5,666 bases of DNA from an uncultured Clostridia bacterium (GTDB lineage: Bacteria; Bacillota; Clostridia; Oscillospirales; Oscillospiraceae). The stretch spans positions 1-5,666 of the forward strand of contig CAMGRA010000060.1 in NCBI GenBank assembly GCA_946061345.1. Reading direction: 5' to 3'. Position numbers and translations under genes: made by a program. Shown one piece after another: positions 1 through 4,965 of the stretch (its first letter is position 1; every line of letters begins with the position of its first letter). Below the pieces are notes generated by a model. The model saw only the letters and a list, made by a program, of their open reading frames with translations. It was not told where the DNA came from and made no database searches.

Positions 1-10
1 CATTATATAT

Positions 11-39
11 AGTATATCTCCAAAAAGCAAAAAAGTCAA
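11..39 (-). promoter_or_regulatory. Leftward sigma-A type promoter for a gene outside the window
   Basis: On the - strand a TTGACT -35 box (positions 39-34) and a TATACT -10 box (16-11) are separated by exactly 17 bases, each matching the consensus at five of six positions. The spacer is T-rich. Transcription would start at about position 4 or just beyond the left edge and run left, so the transcribed gene is not visible. This makes 1-186 a divergent intergenic region shared with the GH3 gene. The assignment rests on sequence match only. Confidence 0.65.
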
Positions 40-130
40 ACCATTTTCGGCTCCCGGCATCCGGCGGGGGTGTATGCGTCATATAGCATCGCCACGCCGC
101 AAATTTTTTGGTTGGGCGCCGCATCAGGGC

Positions 131-159
131 TTGTATTTTGGTAGATTTTGCACTAAAAT
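131..159 (+). promoter_or_regulatory. Candidate promoter for the GH3-amidase unit
   Basis: TTGTAT (131-136) and TAAAAT (154-159) are separated by 17 bases, in an AT-rich island just before the GH3 ribosome-binding site. The -35 box is a moderate match and the -10 box differs from the consensus at one position. It would give a short leader of roughly 20 bases containing AAAGGAGG (173-180). Between this promoter and the leftward one (about 40-130) I see no further convincing signal. Confidence 0.45.
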
Positions 160-186
160 AAAAAAAACATACAAAGGAGGGCGAAC

Positions 187-1506
187 ATGAGCGAAAAGCC
201 CGGCAATCATTCCAGGAAACGAGGCGACGGCTCCGGCAGACGGGTGCTGCAGGTGCTGTTCACCCTGTTTGTCGTATGTGTCGCGGCGGTGGTGGTATAC
301 GCCCTGAAGGTAGGCGTCGCGGTTCCGTCGTCCAACGTGGGCACCGTCCAGGCCCGCGCCACGGAACCTGCCCCGACGACGGAAGAACCGACGGAGCCGA
401 CCACCCAGACCGGGGAGCCTACCACCCAGACTGAGGAGCCTACCGAGGAGACCGAGCCGGAGGACCCGGTCCTGGCCAAAGCGGAGGCTGCGCTGGCCTC
501 CATGACGGCGGAGGAAAAGGTCTATCAGTTGTTCTATGTGTCCGTGGAGGACCTGTCCGGTGTCTACGGCCAGCAGACGGCAGATGACGCCCTGCGCAGC
601 GCCCTGCAGGCCATGCCCGTCGGCGGCGTGGTCATTGACCGGCAAAACGTGTCCGGCACAGCTCAGGTGTCCGCGCTGGCATCCGGCCTGCAGGAGGCCT
701 CCCGGCTGCCTCTGCTCATGGGCGTTGAGGAGGAGGACGGCTTCAATTCCGCCCTCAACGGCATCGGTGCCACAGCCATCTACGACCAGATGATGGTCTA
801 CGGTGATGAATATGATACGCAACGGGTCTATGAGATTGGGCAGGAAATCGGGACGGCCATTTCCGCCCTGGGCATCCATATGGACTTTGCTCCGGTAGCG
901 GACACCCTGACCAACATCTTCAACATGGAGGTGGGACGGCGCGCTTTCAGCACCGACACATCCGTGGTTACCGCCATGGTGCCCCAGGAGGTCAGCGGCC
1001 TGCACGACGGCGGCGCTCTGTCCTGCATCAAGTATTTCCCGGGCCTTGGCAGTACGGATGGGGATTCCCGTTACGGCGCGATCAGCTCCGAACGGACTCT
1101 GGAAGACCTTCGCGCGGTGGAATTCACCGGCTTCCGGGCGGGCATTGACGCCGGCGCGGAACTGGTGATGGTAGCCCATCTGTCCTTCCCCAACGTAACG
1201 GGCGACAACACGCCGGCCTCCCAGTCCTCCTATTTTGTCACCGATCTTCTGCGTGGTGAGCTGGGCTTCCGGGGCGTTATCATCACCGATTCCCAGCAAA
1301 AAGGCGCCATCGCCTACATTTACGACGCGGAAGCGGCGGTGAAGGCCCTGCAGGCCGGCTGTGACATGATCTACCGCCCGGAGGATCTGCCCGCGGCGGC
1401 GCAGGCAGTCCTCGACGCTCTGGAAAACGGCGACCTCACCCAGGAGCGGATCGACGAGAGCGTCCTTAGGATCCTGATACTGAAATACGGCGCCGGACTG
1501 GAATAA
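187..1506 (+). CDS. Membrane-anchored glycoside hydrolase family 3 (beta-N-acetylhexosaminidase/NagZ-like) protein with degenerate active site
   Basis: This 439-residue protein has a basic N-terminus (about 1-19), one transmembrane segment (about 20-41), a Thr/Glu/Pro linker (about 58-95) with a tandem repeat, and a GH3 N-terminal TIM-barrel (about 96-439). The barrel should therefore lie outside the cell, near peptidoglycan. Family landmarks are DFAPVADT (233-240), GRRAFS (250-255), IKYFPGLGSTDGDSRYG (281-297), VMVAHLSFPN (327-336) and GVIITDSQQKGA (363-374). D368 corresponds to the nucleophile aspartate. NagZ enzymes normally show KHFPGHG and an Asp-x-His acid/base dyad; here these positions are Y283, L287 and R295, and the usual D-Q-E-G-G-R-V sugar-binding stretch reads EEEDGFN (181-187). 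The fold is clear, but hydrolase activity is doubtful, so it could be a sugar-binding pseudoenzyme. The ATG follows AAAGGAGG by six bases. The next gene is the amidase, 50 bases downstream with no terminator or clear promoter between, suggesting a cell-wall operon. Confidence 0.88.
   Translation: MSEKPGNHSRKRGDGSGRRVLQVLFTLFVVCVAAVVVYALKVGVAVPSSNVGTVQARATEPAPTTEEPTEPTTQTGEPTTQTEEPTEETEPEDPVLAKAEAALASMTAEEKVYQLFYVSVEDLSGVYGQQTADDALRSALQAMPVGGVVIDRQNVSGTAQVSALASGLQEASRLPLLMGVEEEDGFNSALNGIGATAIYDQMMVYGDEYDTQRVYEIGQEIGTAISALGIHMDFAPVADTLTNIFNMEVGRRAFSTDTSVVTAMVPQEVSGLHDGGALSCIKYFPGLGSTDGDSRYGAISSERTLEDLRAVEFTGFRAGIDAGAELVMVAHLSFPNVTGDNTPASQSSYFVTDLLRGELGFRGVIITDSQQKGAIAYIYDAEAAVKALQAGCDMIYRPEDLPAAAQAVLDALENGDLTQERIDESVLRILILKYGAGLE
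394..456 (+). repeat. Three 21-bp tandem repeats in the GH3 linker
   Basis: Three in-frame 21-base units (394-414, 415-435, 436-456) encode EPTTQTG, EPTTQTE and EPTEETE. The first two units are nearly identical in DNA; the third is diverged. They make up most of the extended spacer between the membrane anchor and the GH3 barrel. Because the unit is a multiple of three, copy-number change would alter spacer length without breaking the frame. Confidence 0.8.
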
Positions 1507-1521
1507 AGGAACCAAACAAAT

Positions 1522-1567
1522 AACAGCTTCATAGACTGTTTCGAAAGGAGCAGACTATGAAGCTGTT
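1522..1567 (+). promoter_or_regulatory. Long hairpin enclosing the amidase ribosome-binding site and start codon
   Basis: The lower stem pairs AACAGCTTCATAG (1522-1534) perfectly with CTATGAAGCTGTT (1555-1567), 13 bp. After one A-A mismatch (1535/1554), positions 1536-1542 pair with 1547-1553 (five Watson-Crick and two G-U pairs) and close on a GAAA tetraloop (1543-1546). The Shine-Dalgarno AAAGGAG (1544-1550) and the ATG (1557-1559) are both inside the structure, as are the first codons. A weaker alternative, AACAG (1522-1526) with CTGTT (1536-1540), would break the large hairpin and free the ribosome site. An A-rich stretch precedes the stem and TTTT (1566-1569) ends it, so weak transcription termination is a second possibility. 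The pairing is seen directly; the regulatory role is inferred. Confidence 0.8.
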
Positions 1568-2345
1568 TTCATGTATTCTGACGGAAAACGACTGCTATCG
1601 CCGGGGTGCGAGGATCACGCCAAAAGGGGTCATGGTCCATTCCACCGGGGCAAACAACCCCTGGCTCCGGCGCTATGTGCAGCCCGATGACGGCCGTCTC
1701 GGGAAAAATACCAACGCCAACGACTGGAACCGCTCAGGGTTGGACGTCTGCGTCCACGCCTTCATCGGCAAGACGGCCGACGGATCCGTGGCAATCTATC
1801 AGACCCTGCCCTGGGACCGGCGTGGCTGGCACGCAGGAAGCGGAAGAAATGGCAGCGCCAACGACGGCTATCTTTCCTTTGAGATCTGTGAGGACGGCCT
1901 TGCGGACCGGGCATACTTTGACAAGGCGTTTCGGGCAGCCGCCGAGCTGACGGCCTACCTGTGCGCCAAGTTCGGTCTGGACCCGGGAAAGGATGGGGTC
2001 GTCATTGATCACAGCGAGGGCTACCGCCGGGGCATTGCCAGCAATCACGGCGACGTGTCCCATTGGCTGAAAAAATTCGGAAGGACCATGGATGATTTCC
2101 GCAAGGATGTCATCCGGCTGGGGGAGGTGGAGAATATGACGCGAGAGGAACTGGAAGCGCTGGTGGATGAGCGGGTCAAAAAGGCTCTGGTTGGCGCGGA
2201 CACCACGGCAAGTGACTGGGCCAGGGAGGAATTACAACAGGCCAAAGAGCACGGCATTACCGACGCCACCCGCCCCCGCGGCTACGCCACCCGGGAGGAA
2301 GCCGCCATCATGGTGGAGCGTCTGCGCGCAGCGCTGACAAAATAA
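1557..2345 (+). CDS. N-acetylmuramoyl-L-alanine amidase (Amidase_2, phage-endolysin type) with SLH-like C-terminus
   Basis: This 262-residue protein should cut the amide bond between N-acetylmuramic acid and L-alanine in peptidoglycan. The catalytic domain spans about 1-185: NDCY near the start, PKGVMVHSTGANN (22-34), WHAGSG (91-96), SFEICE (107-112) and DHSEGYRRGIASNHGDVSHW (151-170). By analogy with AmpD/PGRP-fold amidases, H28, H152 and probably D166 bind zinc and E109 is catalytic; H164 and H169 are nearby. A charged segment (about 192-215) leads to a tail (about 218-260) containing W-A-R-E-E, A-K-E-H-G-I-T-D, TRP and ATREEAAIM, which reads as one degenerate S-layer-homology-like wall-binding module. 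There is no signal peptide or membrane segment, as in endolysins that rely on a holin or lysis for release, yet no holin or phage gene is nearby. The ATG six bases after AAAGGAG fits the conserved N-terminus. Its initiation region lies inside a strong hairpin. Cytoplasmic peptidoglycan recycling is a less likely alternative role. Confidence 0.92.
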   Translation: MKLFSCILTENDCYRRGARITPKGVMVHSTGANNPWLRRYVQPDDGRLGKNTNANDWNRSGLDVCVHAFIGKTADGSVAIYQTLPWDRRGWHAGSGRNGSANDGYLSFEICEDGLADRAYFDKAFRAAAELTAYLCAKFGLDPGKDGVVIDHSEGYRRGIASNHGDVSHWLKKFGRTMDDFRKDVIRLGEVENMTREELEALVDERVKKALVGADTTASDWAREELQQAKEHGITDATRPRGYATREEAAIMVERLRAALTK

Positions 2346-2353
2346 GCGGCAGC

Positions 2354-2381
2354 AAGGGCTCCCTGAAGCGGGAGCCCTTTT
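2354..2381 (+). terminator. Intrinsic terminator after the amidase
   Basis: AAGGGCTCCC (2354-2363) pairs perfectly with GGGAGCCCTT (2370-2379) around the six-base loop TGAAGC, followed by a short T run (2378-2381). The stem begins eight bases after the amidase stop codon and closes the GH3-amidase unit before the next promoter. Confidence 0.88.
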
Positions 2382-2385
2382 CCGA

Positions 2386-2414
2386 TTGCAATAAGAAGCA
2401 TAAAGTGTTATAAT
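2386..2414 (+). promoter_or_regulatory. Strong promoter of the TraX-family gene
   Basis: TTGCAA (2386-2391) and a perfect TATAAT (2409-2414) are spaced by 17 bases. TGT immediately upstream of the -10 box (2406-2408) gives an extended -10. The start point would be near 2421, leaving a leader of about 24 bases with GGAGGTG (2433-2439) before the ATG. It lies directly after the preceding terminator, so the gene is an independent unit. Confidence 0.85.
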
Positions 2415-2444
2415 CAGGCAGAGAACTTCGCCGGAGGTGTTTTT

Positions 2445-3194
2445 ATGTCTGCTCTTACACTGCGGATCCTCGCCTGCCTTTTCATGCTTCTGGACCACAT
2501 CGGCTACAGCCTCGGCGGCTCCCATCCGCTGTATCTGCCCCTTCGCTGCATCGGCAGGCTGGCCTTTCCCATCTTTGTCTTTCTCGTCGTCAATGGCTTT
2601 CGCCACACCTCCAACCGGCCCCGCTATGCGCTGCGTCTGGCCCTGTTCGCCGTCATATCCCAGGTGCCCTTTGCCCTGTTCTGCGGCCAGAAGACCTATT
2701 TCAGCAACGGCAATGTGTTCGTTACCCTGCTGATCTGCCTGCTGGTCCTGTGGGCCACGGATGCCCTGCGCCGGCAAAAATGGCTCAAATGGTTTACCTT
2801 TCTGCCGTCGCTGGCGGTCTTTGCCCTGTATTATTTCGGCCTGCTCCACTCGGATTACGGAGCCAAGGCCATTCTGATGACCATGACTTTCTATCTCTTC
2901 GACGGCAAATACATCCTGACCGCCGCAGGAGTGCTGGTCTCCGTCTATAACGGGCGGCTGATCTCCCTTGGCCTTGCCGTGCTGCACCTGCTTCAGGGAC
3001 GGGGGGTATCCCTCCGCCCACTCTCCCAGTGGGAATGGGCGCAGCTCTGTTCCCTGGCGGCGCTGGTGCCGGTCTTCCTGTATAACGGAGAAAAGGGCCG
3101 TTCCCCCAAGTCGCCCGCCGCGGCAAAGGCGGCGCAGCTTGGATTCTACCTGTTCTATCCCGTCCATCTTCTGCTGCTTTGGGCACTGCGGTAG
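2445..3194 (+). CDS. TraX-family integral membrane protein (putative acyltransferase-like)
   Basis: This 249-residue polytopic membrane protein has about seven or eight hydrophobic segments. It matches the TraX family by MLLDHIG (14-20), IGRLAFPIFVFLVVNG (36-51), SNGNVFVTL (87-95), DYGAKAILM (137-145), LYNGEKG (202-208) and a C-terminal LGFYLFYPVHLLLL (232-245). F-plasmid TraX acetylates the pilin N-terminus. The many chromosomal homologues in Firmicutes have no settled role, and the FYxFYPxHL ending recalls membrane acyltransferases. The ATG follows GGAGGTG by a good spacing. The gene is single, with its own promoter and no pilin or transfer gene nearby, so plasmid conjugation is not suggested. 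A surface-modification role is possible but is inference. The family assignment is secure; the substrate is unknown. Confidence 0.9.
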   Translation: MSALTLRILACLFMLLDHIGYSLGGSHPLYLPLRCIGRLAFPIFVFLVVNGFRHTSNRPRYALRLALFAVISQVPFALFCGQKTYFSNGNVFVTLLICLLVLWATDALRRQKWLKWFTFLPSLAVFALYYFGLLHSDYGAKAILMTMTFYLFDGKYILTAAGVLVSVYNGRLISLGLAVLHLLQGRGVSLRPLSQWEWAQLCSLAALVPVFLYNGEKGRSPKSPAAAKAAQLGFYLFYPVHLLLLWALR

Positions 3195-3208
3195 CGCTTT
3201 TTTTGCAG

Positions 3209-3231
3209 GAGCGGAGAAATATTCGCTTTTT
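3209..3231 (+). terminator. Possible weak terminator after the TraX-family gene
   Basis: AGCGGA (3210-3215) can pair with TTCGCT (3222-3227), including one G-U pair, around a six-base loop, with five T's at 3227-3231. The stem is short, so termination would be inefficient. A separate run of seven T's sits at 3198-3204 just after the stop codon but has only a wobble-rich stem before it. One of the two probably ends the transcript. Confidence 0.35.
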
Positions 3232-3265
3232 GTGCCGTTCAAAAGGGACAAGTCCCCTATTTTGC

Positions 3266-3294
3266 TTGACGAAGGGGATCTTTTCGTGTAGAAT
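3266..3294 (+). promoter_or_regulatory. Promoter of the queT operon
   Basis: TTGACG (3266-3271) and TAGAAT (3289-3294) are separated by 17 bases, each one mismatch from the consensus. The predicted start near 3301 places the riboswitch-like element (from 3312) at the very 5' end of the transcript, as expected for a small leader aptamer. This internal consistency raises confidence in both elements. Confidence 0.75.
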
Positions 3295-3311
3295 ACTTCC
3301 CGTCCCCCTGC

Positions 3312-3353
3312 CGACAGTTCGAAACCATCCTGTCGAAAAACAAAACTAAGGAG
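3312..3353 (+). promoter_or_regulatory. Candidate preQ1 riboswitch (class I-like) in the queT leader
   Basis: CGACAG (3312-3317) pairs with CTGTCG (3330-3335) around the 12-base loop TTCGAAACCATC (3318-3329). An A-rich tail follows, running into AACTAAGGAG (3344-3353). This is the compact layout of the preQ1-I H-type pseudoknot: a short P1 stem, a C-containing loop, an A-rich strand lying along P1, and a 3' end that includes the Shine-Dalgarno. C3329 is the likely counterpart of the ligand-pairing cytosine. Binding would be expected to hide AAGGAG (3348-3353) and reduce translation. The textbook P2 pairing is not fully reproduced: loop TTCG against CTAA gives only three pairs plus a mismatch. 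The subclass is therefore uncertain. Position upstream of queT is strong context support. Confidence 0.7.
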
Positions 3354-3362
3354 AAAAGAATC

Positions 3363-3875
3363 ATGAAAATCAAGACCCATGACCTGGTCCATGCCGCCGT
3401 ACTGGCGGCGCTGTACGTAGCCCTGGGGCTGCTGCAAAACCTGCTTTTGCCGGGAAGCACCTCCATGGCGATCCAGTTCCGCGCGGCGGAAGCTCTCTGC
3501 GTCTTCGCCGTGTTCACCCCAGCCGCCATCCTCGGTCTGCCCTTGGGCTGCATGCTCTTCAACCTGACCAGTGCCGGCACCCTTCCGCTGGATCCCGTGA
3601 TCGGCACCGCCGCGACCTTGTTCGCCGTGCTGCTCATGTACCTGCTGCGCAACGTCCGCATCAGGAACTATCCACTGGCGGCCATGCTGATGCCCGCCCT
3701 GTGGAACGGCCTGCTGGTGGGCTTGGAGCTGACGATCTATCTGAAAGAGCTGCCCCTGTGGCTCAATATGCTCTATGTCGCCGCCGGGGAAGTCGCCGTT
3801 CTGCTGGTCCTCGGCACGGCGCTGTACTACGCCATGACCGTCCGGGAGCTGGACAAGCGTTTGTTTGGGAGGTGA
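3363..3875 (+). CDS. queT: QueT-family queuosine-precursor transporter (ECF S component)
   Basis: This 170-residue membrane protein, the usual QueT length, has about five or six hydrophobic segments. Recognisable family stretches are MAIQFRAAEALCVF (35-48), TPAAILGLPLGCMLFNL (52-68), PLDPVIGTAATLFAVL (75-90), PALWNGLLVGLEL (111-123) and GEVAVLLVLG (142-151). QueT proteins are substrate-binding subunits of energy-coupling-factor transporters that import queuosine precursors such as preQ1 or queuine. The shared energizing ATPases and EcfT are not in this window and are normally encoded elsewhere. The ATG follows AAGGAG by nine bases, and that site is part of the riboswitch-like leader. The stop codon (3873-3875) lies four bases before the next gene's start, so the downstream genes are almost certainly cotranscribed. 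Confidence 0.92.
   Translation: MKIKTHDLVHAAVLAALYVALGLLQNLLLPGSTSMAIQFRAAEALCVFAVFTPAAILGLPLGCMLFNLTSAGTLPLDPVIGTAATLFAVLLMYLLRNVRIRNYPLAAMLMPALWNGLLVGLELTIYLKELPLWLNMLYVAAGEVAVLLVLGTALYYAMTVRELDKRLFGR
3867..3872 (+). promoter_or_regulatory. Ribosome-binding site that fixes the TTG start of the Gx transporter gene
   Basis: GGGAGG, within the last codons of queT, lies seven bases before TTG at 3880. An upstream in-frame TTG at 3865 would place this site inside the coding region and leave no ribosome site before it. The 3880 start is therefore preferred. The overlap with the queT end suggests translational coupling. Confidence 0.75.
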
Positions 3876-3879
3876 GGCC

Positions 3880-4371
3880 TTGAAAAGCCGACGGCTCGCC
3901 CTTTCGGCGGTGCTGGCTGCCATCGCGCTGACCATTTTCGTCCTGGAGGCACAGATTCCCCTCCCCCTTCCCGTGCCGGGCCTGAAGCTGGGTCTTTCCA
4001 ATGTCGTCACCGTTTTCGCCCTCGCCGTTCTCGGCTGGAAGGAGGCCCTGGCCATTCTTCTGGTGCGCATCGTTTTGGGCAATATTTTTACCGCCCAGGG
4101 CGTGGCTCTGCTCTATTCCCTGGCAGGCGGACTGCTGAGCTTTGCCGTCATGGCCCTGCTGCTGCGGGTGCTGAAGCGCAGCCAGCTCTGGGTCGCGGGG
4201 GTTTTTGGCGGCATCGCCCACAATCTGGGGCAGATGGCCGTTGCCGTTGCCATCACGGGAACGCCTGCCCTGCTGATGTACCTTCCGGTACTGCTGCTGT
4301 GCGGCATTGTAACCGGCGCTTTTACCGGCCTGTGCGCCCAGCTTCTTCGAAACAGGCTGACAAAAACTTAG
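3880..4371 (+). CDS. Gx transporter family membrane protein (heptaprenyl diphosphate synthase component I type)
   Basis: From the TTG at 3880 this is a 163-residue protein, mostly hydrophobic with about five membrane segments. Family landmarks are LEAQIPLPLPVPGLKLGLSN (22-41), GWKEALAILLVRIVLGNIF (52-70), LLYSLAGGLLSF (77-88), GGIAHNLGQMAVA (110-122) and MYLPVLLLCGIVTG (133-146). Databases name the family either Gx transporter or heptaprenyl diphosphate synthase component I. The membrane-segment pattern and ECF S-component-like character favour transport over prenyl synthesis; no substrate is established. The NusG-II-domain and FAD:protein FMN transferase genes that I associate with some homologues are absent here. 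The gene lies directly behind queT and shares its transcript, so a link to queuosine-precursor uptake is plausible but inferred. Its TAG stop (4369-4371) overlaps the ribosome site of the following lipoprotein gene. Confidence 0.88.
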   Translation: MKSRRLALSAVLAAIALTIFVLEAQIPLPLPVPGLKLGLSNVVTVFALAVLGWKEALAILLVRIVLGNIFTAQGVALLYSLAGGLLSFAVMALLLRVLKRSQLWVAGVFGGIAHNLGQMAVAVAITGTPALLMYLPVLLLCGIVTGAFTGLCAQLLRNRLTKT

Positions 4372-4383
4372 GAGGAAAGCTTT

Positions 4384-4953
4384 ATGAAAAAGATTCTTGC
4401 GTTATTCCTTTGTATCCTGCTGATCGCCGGCCTGGTCGCCTGCGGCGGCGAGACGGAACCGGAACCTTCGACTTCCGCCCCGACGGAGGCTACTGAGGCC
4501 CCGACCTCGGCGCTTGTTGAAACACCGGCGGATATCGAAACGGCCCCGACGGAGGAGACCCACGACCACCTGCACATCAACTACAAGGGTCTGGAAAAGA
4601 AAAGCAGCACCCTGGAGGATGTGGCACAGGCGGAGGGCCGGGAACCGGACTTTAACTTTGCAAGCGGTGAGAACACCATCTACGCCTATAATAACGTGAC
4701 GGCAGACGGTGTGAGCTTCACCCAGGTCCAGTTCACCTTCGGCGCGGACAATGTCCGCATTTCCTGCACCATCAGCGGTGAAAATACGGAGGAAAGCATG
4801 ACCCTGTGCAAGGATGCCATGACCGCCCTCTACGGAGACCCGACCGAGAGCAGCGGCATCTTCACCTGGCGCGACCACACCAACAATTACATCACCCTTA
4901 TGATCCTCAACGAGACCACCGTGCAACTGGCCTACTATCTTTGCGCGGAATAA
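4384..4953 (+). CDS. Lipoprotein of unrecognised family with Thr/Glu/Pro linker and HDHLH motif
   Basis: This is a 189-residue predicted surface lipoprotein. KK plus a hydrophobic stretch (4-19) ends in the lipobox LVAC, with lipidated Cys at 20. Residues 21-59 form an extended Thr/Glu/Pro/Ala linker, followed by HDHLHINYKG (60-69). The remaining globular part (about 70-189) alternates charged and aromatic/beta-prone stretches, for example VSFTQVQFTFG (110-120) and NYITLMILNETTVQLAYYL (168-186). It has three further cysteines (128, 142, 187). Alternating His at 60, 62 and 64 could bind a metal or simply join linker to domain. I recognise no family and assign no function. The ATG lies eight bases after AGGAGG (4370-4375), which overlaps the stop codon of the transporter gene, so it is the last gene of the queT operon. 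A periplasm-side partner of the transporters is one possible role (inference). Confidence 0.88.
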   Translation: MKKILALFLCILLIAGLVACGGETEPEPSTSAPTEATEAPTSALVETPADIETAPTEETHDHLHINYKGLEKKSSTLEDVAQAEGREPDFNFASGENTIYAYNNVTADGVSFTQVQFTFGADNVRISCTISGENTEESMTLCKDAMTALYGDPTESSGIFTWRDHTNNYITLMILNETTVQLAYYLCAE

Positions 4954-4965
4954 AAAAGAATGAAG

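Noticed and set aside
74..89. Short inverted repeat ATGC...GCAT in the divergent intergenic region as an operator.
   Set aside because: Only four base pairs around an eight-base spacer; this is expected by chance.
124..1515. Very long open frame on the - strand opposite the GH3 gene.
   Set aside because: It mirrors the GH3 gene, whose G/C-rich third positions suppress antisense stops. It shows no recognisable domain or matching ribosome site, while the + strand has GH3 motifs.
1557..2345. The window as part of a prophage because of the endolysin-like amidase.
   Set aside because: No holin, tail, integrase or attachment-site-like repeat is seen, and the neighbours look like host genes.
2445..3194. 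The TraX-family gene as evidence of a conjugative plasmid.
   Set aside because: No transfer, relaxase, pilin or replication gene is present, and chromosomal TraX homologues are widespread in Firmicutes.
3245..3256. Small inverted repeat GGGAC-AA-GTCCC just upstream of the queT -35 box.
   Set aside because: With a usable loop the stem is only 4 bp, and the T tract after it is interrupted. It could be an operator or weak terminator, but nothing else supports either.
3865..3879. Upstream TTG as the start of the Gx transporter gene.
   Set aside because: It would put the only good Shine-Dalgarno inside the coding sequence. TTG at 3880 sits seven bases after GGGAGG.
2232..4082. 616-codon open frame on the - strand across the amidase end, the TraX gene and queT.
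   Set aside because: It crosses two promoters, a terminator and three well-recognised + strand genes. Its translation is low-complexity Gln/Gly/Arg-rich, typical of an antisense shadow.
4402..4926. Open frame antisense to the lipoprotein gene.
   Set aside because: The + strand frame has a lipobox, a good ribosome site and operon spacing. The antisense frame has no comparable signals.
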